Positions 15,518 to 24,209 of a DNA stretch of 64,000 nucleotides are shown here, piece by piece. The stretch comes from Streptomyces natalensis ATCC 27448 (GTDB taxonomy: Bacteria > Actinomycetota > Actinomycetes > Streptomycetales > Streptomycetaceae). Made by a program: the position numbers and the translations under genes. The notes under the pieces were generated by a model, which had not been told where the DNA came from, did no database searches, and was given only the letters and a program-made list of their open reading frames with translations. Every line of letters starts with the position of its first letter. Position 1 is the stretch's first letter. The stretch covers positions 434,001 through 498,000 of the forward strand of contig NZ_JRKI01000026.1 in NCBI RefSeq assembly GCF_000935125.1, read 5' to 3'.

Positions 15518-18127
15518 TTAGTCCGCTTGGATCGCCTGGAGCATGTTCAGCCGTGCGGCTCTGCGGGCGGGCCAGATGGCCGCCAGTACGCCGATCAGCA
15601 GGGCCAGTGCGAGGCAGAGCCCGAGCTTGTCCCAGGGCAGCGCTGTTTCGTACATCGGCATCGCCGACGTCAGCAGGCTGCCGCCGGCCCAGGCCAGGAG
15701 GATGCCCGTACCGATGCCGAGCACTGCGCCGAACAAGGAGATGACCACCGATTCGAGCCGGACCATCTGCTTGATGCCGGAGCGGTCGAGTCCGATGGCG
15801 CGCAGCATCCCGATCTCCCGGGTGCGTTCGAAGACGGACATGGCGAGGGTGTTGATGATGCCGAGGACCGCGATGATGACGGCCATGGCGAGCAGTCCGT
15901 ACATCATGTTGAGGACGAGGGTGATCGACCCGCTGCCGGCCTCGATGATCTGCTCGTGGTTCTGGACCTTCAGCAGCGGGCTGCTGCCGAGGGTTTGGCG
16001 GATCTTGGGCTCCAGTCCTGCGGCCTTGCCGGGCTCGGCCTTGACCAGGATGTTGTCGAGCGTGCCGGTGCCGGTGGCGGTGGCCGGGAGGACGTCGGCC
16101 ACGGTGCCCAGCGCGTCGTAGGCGGCAAAGGTCTTGGCGTAGACGCCGACGACCGTCAGCGTCTTCTTGTTCGCCTTGCCCTGGGGCGTCGTGCCCTGGC
16201 TGGTGCCCATGTCGGGGTGGATCGTGTCGCCGACGTGCAGCCCGGCCTGTTGTGCGAACGCGTCGGAGACCGCGATCTTCCCGGGGCCGACGTCGCGCAG
16301 CGAGCCGGCCTGGAAGTTCAGGTCCACTGCCTTGCCGAACGCCTTCGGGTCCGTGCCCGTCATCGAGGCGAAAACGCCCTGGGTATCAAAGGTTGTGGAG
16401 GCGACGGGGGCGGCCGCTGCGACCCCCGGCAGTTTGGCGATCTTGTCGGCCGCGGTCGTGTCGAGGCCGCGGGCGGAGCTGTTGGTGACCTTGTAGTCGG
16501 CGGCCAGGCCCTGGGTCGCCGCCTCGTCCATGGCCTGCTGGGTGGAGTACCCGCCAACAGTGAGACCGGTGATCAGGGTGAGGCCGATCATCAGGGAAGA
16601 GGCGGTGGCGGCGGTGCGCCGCGGGTTGCGCAGCGCGTTGTCCTTGGCCAGCTTCCCGCTGACGCCGAAGAAGCGGGTGGTGACCTTGCCCGCCACGGTG
16701 ATCAGTGGCCGGGAGAGCAGGGGGGCCAGGACGATCATGCCGCACAGGGTGAGGGCGGAGCCGAGCATGGCGATCAGCAGGTTCGACTCCATGCTGGTCT
16801 TCAGCGTGGAGACGTAGAGCACGATCAGCAGGCCGAGCCCGGTCAGGAGTGTGCCGAGGACGTTGCGGACCACCAGCGATCGGGTGGGCGGCGCCAGGCC
16901 GGCGCTGCTGAGGACCGCGACCGGTGCGATCTTGGCGGCCTTGCGGGACGGCAGCCAGGCGGCCAGGACGGTCACGACGACGCCGACCACCAGCGACGCC
17001 AGCACGGCCGTGGACGAGATGACCAGGGGCCCGTCCGGCAGCTCGGCGCCGCCGACGTTGAGCAGCGGGTGCAGGGCGGTGGCGATGCCGAGGCCGAGGG
17101 CGAATCCGGCGGCGGAGGCGGCGAGTCCGACGAGGGCGGCCTCGGCGAGGACGGAGCGTACGACCTGGCGGCGTGAGGCGCCCACGGCGCGCATCAGTGC
17201 GATCTCGCGGCTGCGTTGGGCGATCAGCATGGTGAAGGTGTTGGCGATGATGAACACACCGACGAACAGCGCGATGCCCGCGAAGACCAGCAGGGTCTTG
17301 GTCAACCGCGTGGTGTCCTCGGCGATCTGCCGGGACTGCTGGGCGGCCAGGTCGGCGCCGCTGATGGCGTGGGCGCCGTCGGCCGGGAGCAGGGCCTGCA
17401 CCTGGGCGGTCAGCGCGTGCTCGTCGGTGCCGGGCTCGGCTGCGACGGCGATCTGGTGGAAGTGGCCGGGGGTGAGGAACAGCTTCTGTGCGGTGGTGGT
17501 GTCGAAGAGTGTGAGTGTGCCACCGGCGGTGACGCGCGGGTCGTCGGTGGCGACGATGCCGACGAGCTTCTTGGTCAGCGCGGGGCCGTCGGTGGCGAAG
17601 CGGACGGTGTCGCCGATCCGGTAGCCGGCCTTCTTGGCGGTCTTGGCGTCCAGGGCCAGCTCGCCGCCGTTGGCCGGGCCGCGGCCTTCCTTCAGCGGGT
17701 AGTGGCTGTCCTTGCCGTCCTTGCCCGGCAGGTAGTTGGTGGCGAGTTTCTGCCAGGTGTTGTCGTCGGCGTTGAGCGGGCGGCCGTCCTTCCCGGCGAG
17801 GGTGGCTTCGCCGTTGACGGTGGGGCGTACCGAGGTGACGCCGGGCAGCGCGCGGATCTTGTTCGCGAGCGCGGTGTCCAGCACGGTGTCCGGGCTGCCG
17901 TCGCTCGTGACGGGGCCGTCGTCGGACATCTCTGCCTGGTCGGACGTCTGTACGGAGACGGCGACGTCCTTGAGGCTCTGGGTGGCGGCGTTGCGGAATG
18001 CGCTTGCGGTGGTGTCGCCGAAGACGAGGGTGCCGGAGACGAAGGCGACGCCGAGCAGGACGGCGAGCGCGGTCATGATCAATCGGGCTTTGTGCGCAAG
18101 GACGTTGCGCAGGGCGGTTCGCAGCAT
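15518..18127 (-). CDS. ABC transporter permease, FtsX/MacB type
   Basis: An 869-aa permease with two FtsX modules. TM1 is at the N-terminus (ARLIMTALAVLLGVAFVSG), followed by a large extracytoplasmic MacB-like domain of about 220 residues, three TM helices (IALFVGVFIIANTFTMLIA onward), a middle TM pair (VLGTLLTGLGLLIVLYVS), a second extracytoplasmic domain of roughly 200 residues, and three C-terminal TMs (MMYGLLAMAVIIAVLGIIN onward). Both modules carry the ALMRAVGASRRQ / GMLRAIGLDRSG coupling loops that meet the ATPase. This is the usual actinobacterial layout of type VII ABC systems, which export peptides, lipids or antibiotics, or act as mechanotransmitters. It is about 100 nt downstream of its ATPase, in one operon. 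Confidence 0.93.
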   Translation of the reverse strand: MLRTALRNVLAHKARLIMTALAVLLGVAFVSGTLVFGDTTASAFRNAATQSLKDVAVSVQTSDQAEMSDDGPVTSDGSPDTVLDTALANKIRALPGVTSVRPTVNGEATLAGKDGRPLNADDNTWQKLATNYLPGKDGKDSHYPLKEGRGPANGGELALDAKTAKKAGYRIGDTVRFATDGPALTKKLVGIVATDDPRVTAGGTLTLFDTTTAQKLFLTPGHFHQIAVAAEPGTDEHALTAQVQALLPADGAHAISGADLAAQQSRQIAEDTTRLTKTLLVFAGIALFVGVFIIANTFTMLIAQRSREIALMRAVGASRRQVVRSVLAEAALVGLAASAAGFALGLGIATALHPLLNVGGAELPDGPLVISSTAVLASLVVGVVVTVLAAWLPSRKAAKIAPVAVLSSAGLAPPTRSLVVRNVLGTLLTGLGLLIVLYVSTLKTSMESNLLIAMLGSALTLCGMIVLAPLLSRPLITVAGKVTTRFFGVSGKLAKDNALRNPRRTAATASSLMIGLTLITGLTVGGYSTQQAMDEAATQGLAADYKVTNSSARGLDTTAADKIAKLPGVAAAAPVASTTFDTQGVFASMTGTDPKAFGKAVDLNFQAGSLRDVGPGKIAVSDAFAQQAGLHVGDTIHPDMGTSQGTTPQGKANKKTLTVVGVYAKTFAAYDALGTVADVLPATATGTGTLDNILVKAEPGKAAGLEPKIRQTLGSSPLLKVQNHEQIIEAGSGSITLVLNMMYGLLAMAVIIAVLGIINTLAMSVFERTREIGMLRAIGLDRSGIKQMVRLESVVISLFGAVLGIGTGILLAWAGGSLLTSAMPMYETALPWDKLGLCLALALLIGVLAAIWPARRAARLNMLQAIQAD

Positions 18128-18229
18128 GGTGGTGTCAGTCCTGGAGGTACGCGGCGGGAACGGAGCAGCCGTACGGGACGCGGGGAAGAGGAAGTCGTGC
18201 GGGAGGGCGCTGTGCGCAAGGGGTGCGCG

Positions 18230-19033
18230 TCAGCTCGTCCGTCCCTCGGTTTCGAAGTGCCGCATACGGTCGAGCACGGACTCCGGGGTGGGGGCGGCCA
18301 GCTCGTCGATGAGCCGCCCGTCGGCGAGGAAGACCACGCGGTCGGCGTAGGACGCGGCCACCGGGTCGTGGGTGACCATCACCACGGTCTGCCCCAACTC
18401 CCGTACGGACTCCCGGAGGAAACCGAGGACTTCGGCCCCCGCTCGGGAGTCGAGGTTGCCGGTCGGCTCGTCCGCGAAGATGATCTCCGGACGGCTCGCC
18501 AGCGCGCGGGCGACGGCAACCCGCTGCTGCTGCCCGCCGGAGAGCTGCGAGGGGCGGTGCCGGAGCCGCTCCGAGAGACCAACGGTGTGTACGACCAGGT
18601 CCAGCCACTCCTGGTCGGCCTTGCGGCCGGCGATGTCCATCGGCAGCGTGATGTTCTCCAGGGCGTTCAGCGTGGGCAGCAGGTTGAACGCCTGGAAGAT
18701 GAAGCCGATCTTGTCCCGGCGGAGCCTGGTGAGCTGCCGGTCGTTGAGGCGGGCGAGCTCGGTGTCACCGATCCGGGCGGAGCCTCCGGAGATGGTGTCG
18801 AGCCCCGCCATGCAGTGCATCAGGGTCGACTTGCCGGAGCCGGACGGACCCATGATCGCGGTGAACCGGCCGCGCCCGAACTCCACGCAGACCGAATCGA
18901 GGGCCACGACGCGGGTCTCGCCCTCGCCGTAGACCTTGGTCAATCCGGTGGCGCACGCGGCGGCCCCGACGGAGGCCGGGGTCTGGGAGGTTATGGGGGT
19001 GGCTGCTGCCTGCGACATGGGTGGCTGCGACAT
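18230..19033 (-). CDS. ABC transporter ATP-binding protein (MacB/LolD-like)
   Basis: A 267-aa ATPase. Walker A is GPSGSGKST, the Q-loop lies in FIFQAFNLLPTLNALEN, the signature is LSGGQQQRVAVARAL, Walker B is EIIFADEPTGNLD and the H-loop is MVTHD. All are intact. The start at 19033 has CAGGAG five nt upstream; an in-frame extension up to 19558 is open but overlaps the repeated leader and is not needed. The leader (19041-19188) is 89% identical to that of the aerolysin-like gene 5 kb away, and both proteins begin Met-Ser-Gln. The protein partners with the FtsX permease. Substrate is unknown; candidates are a cell-envelope component or the neighbouring secreted proteins' targets. Confidence 0.95.
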   Translation of the reverse strand: MSQPPMSQAAATPITSQTPASVGAAACATGLTKVYGEGETRVVALDSVCVEFGRGRFTAIMGPSGSGKSTLMHCMAGLDTISGGSARIGDTELARLNDRQLTRLRRDKIGFIFQAFNLLPTLNALENITLPMDIAGRKADQEWLDLVVHTVGLSERLRHRPSQLSGGQQQRVAVARALASRPEIIFADEPTGNLDSRAGAEVLGFLRESVRELGQTVVMVTHDPVAASYADRVVFLADGRLIDELAAPTPESVLDRMRHFETEGRTS

Positions 19034-19040
19034 GGGGACT

Positions 19041-19188
19041 CCTGGAAGGGGTGCTCGACTCGCTTCCATCGTGGTCGCGCAGTGACCTGGATCCGTCGCC
19101 CTCAGGGCCTGAATCAGCAGCCTGCCGAAAGGCAGAGCCGCGGCGCGTGGGTATGCCTCGCGGAACACAGCGCCTCTACCTAAAGGAA
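19041..19188 (-). repeat. 148-bp leader repeat, copy A (before the ABC operon)
   Basis: This 148-bp block ends about seven nt before the ATPase start and matches copy C (24048-24195) without a gap, about 132 of 148 positions equal by eye. In the sense of the gene it contains the hairpin CTGCC-TTTC-GGCAG and ends in the Shine-Dalgarno sequence. A further partial unit of about 20 bp (19202-19221) repeats its distal end. It is likely promoter plus 5' leader. Confidence 0.8.
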
Positions 19189-19583
19189 GGCGTGGATTCC
19201 AGCGTCTCTGCCTAAAGGAAGACCACGCGGCCCAGGCGCTCCCATGCAGGTGAAGGAGATCTGGACTGTGGCGGAATGACTGCGGCGGTGCTGGGGCCTT
19301 GATCCCTTTCGAGGATGAAGCCGGCCTCTCGATGACGCCGCCGACTGCGCACCCGGCCCCGACCCGGGCGCACCTGTCACCCCCGTCATCCGCGTCCGCA
19401 CCTCGCACTGTCTCTCCCTCGCCGCCCCGGCCGCTACAAACGCGGCGAATCAAACGCGGCGAACGGCCCCACCTGGGCATCTGGGCGGCCCCATCAATGT
19501 GGCGAGGCTGTACCCCCCCCCACGTCGCCTTCACCAGCCCCGACCACCTCATCCGCACTGTGCGGGTCGCGGACTGCGGGGTC

Positions 19584-19714
19584 TTCCTTCAGGTAGAGGC
19601 GCTGTATTCCCCGAGGCATACCCGCGCCCGGCGGCTCTGCCTTTCGACAGGCCGCTGATCCAGGCCCTGAGAGCGATGGATCCGGCCAATCACGCGACCA
19701 AGATGAATGTGAGC
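19584..19714 (+). repeat. Leader repeat, copy B (before the small anchored protein)
   Basis: About 131 bp, inverted relative to copy A, with roughly 80% identity and no gaps. It is in sense orientation with the gene starting at 19849 but ends some 135 nt before it and lacks the ribosome-site end of the repeat. The hairpin has a mismatch here (GACAG in place of GGCAG). Confidence 0.75.
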
Positions 19715-19848
19715 CGAAAGCCAAGCCCCCGGCCAGTGGGCGGGCGGGGCCGGATGTACCACGCATTCCGCGCTCACAGGAATCGCGCTACAGCGGATAC
19801 CTAGCTCTCATACATCGAATTCGTTCATATTCTCAGGAGTGATCTGCG

Positions 19849-20298
19849 ATGCCCAAGAAACGTACCGTCGCTGCTATTTTCGCTGTTAGCGGTATTGCAG
19901 TAGCCCTCGTGTTTGGTCTCCAGTATTGGAAGAACAAGAGCAACGAGGAGACCGACCACTACCGCACGGGTACTCAAGCCAAGACCGCCCGCGATTCGAT
20001 GCCGCGCTGGCTGCCTGACGACGCCACCGACGTCACCATTAAGTTGAAGGGCACCCGCCTCGACCGCATCCTCAAGGCCACGCTGCCTTCCGGCAAGCCG
20101 CCAGTGGGCTGCAAGCCCTTGGAAGCCGGCACCAAGGCAGAGAAGCCGACCCTCGATGCTTCCTGGTTCCCCGACAAAGCCTCAGCGCGCGCTCAATTCC
20201 GCTGCCCAAGTGACCCCTACAAGGGAACTTACTACGCCTATATGGACGGCAAGACTCTTTACGCATGGTTCCCCACAGCCCTGGGTGCTCGCGATTAG
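19849..20298 (+). CDS. Small membrane-anchored hypothetical protein
   Basis: A 149-aa protein with CAGGAGTGA upstream of the ATG. Residues 1-5 are basic (PKKR) and 6-26 form one hydrophobic helix (VAAIFAVSGIAVALVFGLQY), so it is either anchored or exported. The remaining 120 residues are soluble, with two Cys (near 92 and 123) that could form a disulphide outside the cell. No named domain is recognised. It carries leader copy B, which ties it to the divergent ABC operon and the aerolysin-like gene, and it faces the two-component genes tail to tail. It may be a sensor accessory or an envelope protein. Confidence 0.8.
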   Translation: MPKKRTVAAIFAVSGIAVALVFGLQYWKNKSNEETDHYRTGTQAKTARDSMPRWLPDDATDVTIKLKGTRLDRILKATLPSGKPPVGCKPLEAGTKAEKPTLDASWFPDKASARAQFRCPSDPYKGTYYAYMDGKTLYAWFPTALGARD

Positions 20299-20436
20299 GG
20301 CTGCCGGTTGGGGTTAAGCGTGATGTGCGCACGTGACCAGGGAACAAGCTGTCCGAAGTCGAACCCCGATCACGTTCGAAGACCCGCCGTACTTCCCAGG
20401 ATCGAGGCTTCGTCCGGGAAGTGCCCCAGAAGCGCC

Positions 20437-21138
20437 TTAGCTCATGAGGCCCGTCTGGTGTGCGAGCAGGGCCGCCTGCACCCGGCTGTCCGACCCGGTC
20501 TTCTCCAGGATCGACCGGACGTGCGTCTTGACCGTCCCCACGCCGATGCCCAGCCGCTTGCTGATGTCGAGGTTGGACAGCCCTTCCCCCAGCATGGCCA
20601 GGACCTCGCGTTCGCGGTTCGTCAGGCTCGCGAGGCGCTGGTCCGGTGTGGTGGCTCCGATCCCGGGGGCGCCGCCGCGCAGCATCCGCTGGATGACGGT
20701 CCCGGTGACTGCGGGGGAGAGGACCGCGTCCCCGGCGGCGGCCGCCCGTACCGCGTTGGTCAGCTCCTGCGGGCCCTCGTCCTTGAGCAGGAAGCCGGTG
20801 GCGCCGGCTGCCAGGGCCCGCAGGACGTTCTCCTCGTCGCCGAAGGTGGTGAGCATGACGACCTGCGGGGCGGGGTCGAGTGCCACCAGGTGCTCGATGG
20901 CGGCGAGCCCGTCGAGTACCGGCATGCGGATGTCGAGCAGGATGACGTCGGGCCGGTGCTCGGTGGCGAGCCTTACGGCCTCGGCTCCGTTGGCAGCTTC
21001 GCCCACCACCTCGATGCCGTCGGCGTGCCTGAGGATCAGCCGGACGCCGTGCCGGATCATCTGCTCGTCGTCGGCGAGCAGCACCCGGATCGCGGAGCCG
21101 GACGCGGTGCTGACGGGGTGGTCGGCCGGGTCAGTCAT
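20437..21138 (-). CDS. NarL/LuxR-family response regulator
   Basis: A 233-aa regulator. The receiver has LLADDEQMIRHG (acidic pocket), the phosphoacceptor Asp in VILLDIRMPVLDG and the conserved Lys in FLLKDEGPQE. The C-terminal LuxR HTH reads LTNREREVLAMLGEGLSN followed by VGTVKTHVRSILEKTG. The ATG at 21138 has AGGACAC upstream and overlaps the kinase stop by eight nt, so the two are translationally coupled. It is the likely regulator of the leader-repeat genes around it, an inference from position. Confidence 0.93.
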   Translation of the reverse strand: MTDPADHPVSTASGSAIRVLLADDEQMIRHGVRLILRHADGIEVVGEAANGAEAVRLATEHRPDVILLDIRMPVLDGLAAIEHLVALDPAPQVVMLTTFGDEENVLRALAAGATGFLLKDEGPQELTNAVRAAAAGDAVLSPAVTGTVIQRMLRGGAPGIGATTPDQRLASLTNREREVLAMLGEGLSNLDISKRLGIGVGTVKTHVRSILEKTGSDSRVQAALLAHQTGLMS

Positions 21139-22849
21139 GTGTCCTGCTCCCACGGGGCGGATGTGGTTCGGGCACCACAGGCACGGTGAAATGATCGATC
21201 GAGATCAGAATGTCGGAGCGGAAACAGTAGCGGACCATCGGCAGCCGCCCGCCTTTGGGTGTCTCGAACCCCCACGGGTACATGCAGTCCGTGGCGGACG
21301 GCGGGCGCGGTGGTTCCCGGCCGTCGGCGGCCGCACGTGCCAGGTCGTTGTCGGGGAGCGTCTGGCGCTTCACCTGCTCCCGCGGCATCCCCACCCGCAG
21401 CGGGAAGGGGTGGGAGGTGGGGCTGGGCTTCGCCTGGTCCACCAGTACGACATCGAGCATCATCATCGCCGCCACGCCCGCCAGCCCGAGCAGCCCGATG
21501 GCCGCACTCACCAGGCCCTGCTGAAGGCGCCGGGGCCGTCGGCCGGGCTCGTCGGCCGCGCCCTGCGGCCTTTCCTCATGCGGCGCCGCGTCCGCCACGT
21601 CCTCCGCCTGCGCCCCGGAAGCGGGGTCCGCGGGGATGTCCGCGCTCACGCTGAACCCGCCGCCCGGCGTCGCGCCCGCCTCCAAGGCGCCGCCCAGCAG
21701 CCCCACCCGCTCCCGCAGACCGGTCAGCCCGCGCCCGGAGCCCAGCCCCGTGGTGGCGGCGGGCGGCACGGGCGGAACGCCGTTGCGCACCCGGACCTCC
21801 ACCCGCTCCCCGGTGTGGGTGACGGCGACGGTCACATGGGCCCCGGCCGCGTACCGGTGGACGTTGGTGAGCGACTCGCGCACCACCCGGTGCACCGCCC
21901 GCCGCACCCGCGCCGGCCGCCCGTCGAGATCGTCCCCCTCCCAGGAGAACTCGACCGGAACGCCCACGCCACGCGACTCCGCCACCAGCGCCTCGATGTC
22001 CGCACGCGTACCCGTCGCGTCGGTCAGCGCGTCGGTGCCGGTGTCCCGCCCCAGCGGGCCCAGCACCCCCAGTGCCTCGCGCAGCTCCCGCATCGCATCG
22101 CGGGTGGCACCGCGCACCAGCGACGCCTCCTCCTGCAACTCGGGGGCCTGCTTCTGCAGCGCCATCTCCAAGCCGCCCGCATGCAGTGAGATCAGACTGA
22201 GCCGGTGCCCGACCAGATCGTGCATCTCCGCCGCGATACGCGACCGCTCGTGCATCCGCGCCTCACTGTCGGCCAGCCGCCGGGCCTCTTCGGCGGCGGC
22301 CGTACGCTCCCGCAGCGCCCGCATCAGCCGGTCCTGCTGCCTGGCTGCGGTGCCGACCAATCCCGGCACCAGGACCGTGGTCGCGGCGAGCATCGCACCG
22401 AGTACGAGCCCGTACGGCCTGCTGCCCAGCGCGGTGGCGGGTTCGAACACGAAGCAGGACAGCATGGCCAGCGCGCCCCCCGCGAGCAACAGCACGCCGC
22501 GCCGCCGCCGCGCCTCGGTCTGCCGGGCCGCGGTGTAGGAGGCCACCGCGGTCAGCAGCCCCACGGCAAGCACGGGACCCATCAGCGCCGACAGCCCCAG
22601 CACACTCACCACCGGGAACCGGCGCCGCACCAGCACCAGCCCGATCCCGGCGAGCGCCAGCACCACCATGACCCCGCCGTAGCGCGGCATACCGAGCACC
22701 GCCGGCCCATTCTTGTCCATGATCAGCAGCCCGGCGATGATCGCCTCACCCGCCGCCCGCCACAGCCGCAGCCCCTGTTCCCCGGGCCCGGCGAAGGGGC
22801 CCCGGGCGGCCGGACGGTGTGCGAAAGACGAGGGAGCACTGGACGACAT
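21131..22849 (-). CDS. Sensor histidine kinase (HisKA_3) with extra C-terminal membrane and extracytoplasmic domain
   Basis: A 572-aa kinase. The N-terminal part has about five hydrophobic helices (residues 35-165). The dimerisation/phosphoacceptor helix contains EMHDLVGHRLSLIS with His210 as the phosphorylated residue, as in the NarX/DesK group. The ATPase has RVVRESLTNVHRYA and GSGRGLTGLRERV. Kinase homology ends near residue 405. After a charged linker there is an additional TM (about 445-470, LVSAAIGLLGLAGVAAMMML) and about 100 residues predicted outside, with Cys522 and Cys542 and the phrase LRVGMPREQV, vaguely like BamE/SmpA-type small domains. Having a sensor-like part after the catalytic core is unusual. 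The preferred start is the ATG at 22849, although its ribosome site is weak. Confidence 0.88.
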   Translation of the reverse strand: MSSSAPSSFAHRPAARGPFAGPGEQGLRLWRAAGEAIIAGLLIMDKNGPAVLGMPRYGGVMVVLALAGIGLVLVRRRFPVVSVLGLSALMGPVLAVGLLTAVASYTAARQTEARRRRGVLLLAGGALAMLSCFVFEPATALGSRPYGLVLGAMLAATTVLVPGLVGTAARQQDRLMRALRERTAAAEEARRLADSEARMHERSRIAAEMHDLVGHRLSLISLHAGGLEMALQKQAPELQEEASLVRGATRDAMRELREALGVLGPLGRDTGTDALTDATGTRADIEALVAESRGVGVPVEFSWEGDDLDGRPARVRRAVHRVVRESLTNVHRYAAGAHVTVAVTHTGERVEVRVRNGVPPVPPAATTGLGSGRGLTGLRERVGLLGGALEAGATPGGGFSVSADIPADPASGAQAEDVADAAPHEERPQGAADEPGRRPRRLQQGLVSAAIGLLGLAGVAAMMMLDVVLVDQAKPSPTSHPFPLRVGMPREQVKRQTLPDNDLARAAADGREPPRPPSATDCMYPWGFETPKGGRLPMVRYCFRSDILISIDHFTVPVVPEPHPPRGSRTHD

Positions 22850-23071
22850 ACCGCCGATTATGGGCCCCACCTGGGCCGCTCCCCTGCGACCTACGGGGGA
22901 GAGCCCCTCTACCGGAAGGCAGAGGGACGGTCGGCGGCGGCAGGAGCCGGCTCGCCGGTGGGAGCGCCGAGGGCGCGGTGGTCCGACCGGAGGCTGCCGC
23001 AGAAGGAGCCCCGCCCCTGCACATCCGCGGCAGGGACGGGGCCACCTCAAGTGGTTCAGGGGTGTGCGGTG

Positions 23072-24025
23072 CTACCCGCGCTTGACGTACGTCAGCGGAG
23101 ACGAGTTGCCCGGTGCCTGGATCAGGACACGGGCCGGAATGAGGACCATCTTCTGCTTCCGGTTGCCGTCGCCGTCGGTGAAGTCGAGCTTGTAGACGTT
23201 GTACCCGATGTACCAACCACCGTTGGCACGCCCCTCGACCCGCCCGGACACACCGTCCGGGACGTCATAGGTGTTGGTCTGCTCGGTCATGGTCGTCCAC
23301 TTGTTGGTGGTGGTGGTCGACTCGCTGTAGGTGAAGTTGAGTTCGCTGCCGGCCTTGCCGCCGCCCGGCCCGCCGGGGGTCGTCAGTTCCGAGCTGACCT
23401 TTCCGCCGACGGACCAGCCACTGGTCTGGCTGGTGTCCTGGCCGACGGTGGCCTGGGTCTTGTAGGAGAACTGCGCCTTGCCCATCACCGACGCCGAGGT
23501 CTGCATGACCGGGTACGCCTTGTCGAGCACGCCGACGAAGCCGCACGGCTGCTGCTCGCCGCCGGGGTTGTGGCTGGGCTGGCCGCACATCGACTTGGCG
23601 TCCCAATTGCTCAGCCACGGCTCCTTGTCGTCGCGGCTGCTGTTGCGGATGTCGGGACCTTCGGTGGGGATGGTCGGCGGGAGATTGAATGCGCTGCCCA
23701 GCTTGTCCGGGACGTCCTTGAGCGCCTGGTCATGCGGGTAGACCTTCTCGACGTCGTCGAGCTTGACTTCCTGCGAGTCCTGACCGCTCGCCGGATAGCC
23801 CTTGACCGCTTCCTTCTGGTTCAGGGGCGCGCTCTGGTTGAGGAAGTCGAGGACTTGCTGTTCGGTCGTGAAGTAGGTGTTGCCGTCCTCGGCCATCGCG
23901 GGCGTCGCCGCACCGGCCAGGAGCGGCGCGGCTATGAGGGCGGATGCCGCAAGGACGACGGCGCGCCGTGCCCGACGGCGCGGCGGCTTGTGCTCAGGGG
24001 TGGTGAGGGGGGCTACCTGCGACAT
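23072..24025 (-). CDS. Secreted aerolysin/ETX-MTX2-like protein, candidate pore-former
   Basis: A 317-aa protein with a long signal peptide: basic residues 15-21, hydrophobic 22-40, and an AMA-ED cleavage site near 45/46. The mature N-terminal part is hydrophilic and has one likely disulphide pair (MCGQPSHNPGGEQQPCG). From about residue 185 it becomes rich in alternating Ser/Thr: SVGGKVSSEL, a Gly-rich turn, and FTYSESTTTTNKWTTMTEQT, followed by YDVPDGVSGRV and YIGYNVYKLDF. That pattern is typical of the membrane-inserting strands and closing sheet of aerolysin, epsilon-toxin and MTX2 proteins. Assignment to the fold is by pattern, not by a search. Leader copy C precedes it and links it to the ABC exporter. 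It could be a toxin against other cells or an envelope protein. Confidence 0.75.
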   Translation of the reverse strand: MSQVAPLTTPEHKPPRRRARRAVVLAASALIAAPLLAGAATPAMAEDGNTYFTTEQQVLDFLNQSAPLNQKEAVKGYPASGQDSQEVKLDDVEKVYPHDQALKDVPDKLGSAFNLPPTIPTEGPDIRNSSRDDKEPWLSNWDAKSMCGQPSHNPGGEQQPCGFVGVLDKAYPVMQTSASVMGKAQFSYKTQATVGQDTSQTSGWSVGGKVSSELTTPGGPGGGKAGSELNFTYSESTTTTNKWTTMTEQTNTYDVPDGVSGRVEGRANGGWYIGYNVYKLDFTDGDGNRKQKMVLIPARVLIQAPGNSSPLTYVKRG

Positions 24026-24047
24026 GGATGCTCCTGAAAGGGGTGAT

Positions 24048-24195
24048 CCTGGAAGGGGTGCTCAACTCGCTTCCATCGTGGTCGCGCAGGTGGCCGGATC
24101 CGTCACTCTCAGGGCCCGGATCAGTGGCCTGCCGAAAGGCAGAGCCGCGGCGCGTCGGTATGCCTCGCGGAGTACAGCGCCTCTGCCCAAAGGAA
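24048..24195 (-). repeat. 148-bp leader repeat, copy C (before the aerolysin-like gene)
   Basis: Gap-free match to copy A, about 89% identical, in the same orientation relative to the gene it precedes. Between it and the start codon the ribosome-site segment (unit CACCCCTTTCAGGA) is partly duplicated. Its distal end abuts an IS630 transposase remnant. Confidence 0.8.
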
Positions 24196-24209
24196 CACCC
24201 CGCGGTCCG

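Noticed and set aside
15461..19183. Very long open frames on the plus strand opposite the ABC transporter genes
   Set aside because: They mirror the permease and ATPase in antisense, are Gly/Asp/Val-rich and show no motif; typical GC-driven shadows.
19041..19188. Known riboswitch
   Set aside because: The leader does not show conserved motifs of cobalamin, TPP, SAM or c-di-AMP riboswitches that I can recognise; only a short hairpin is present.
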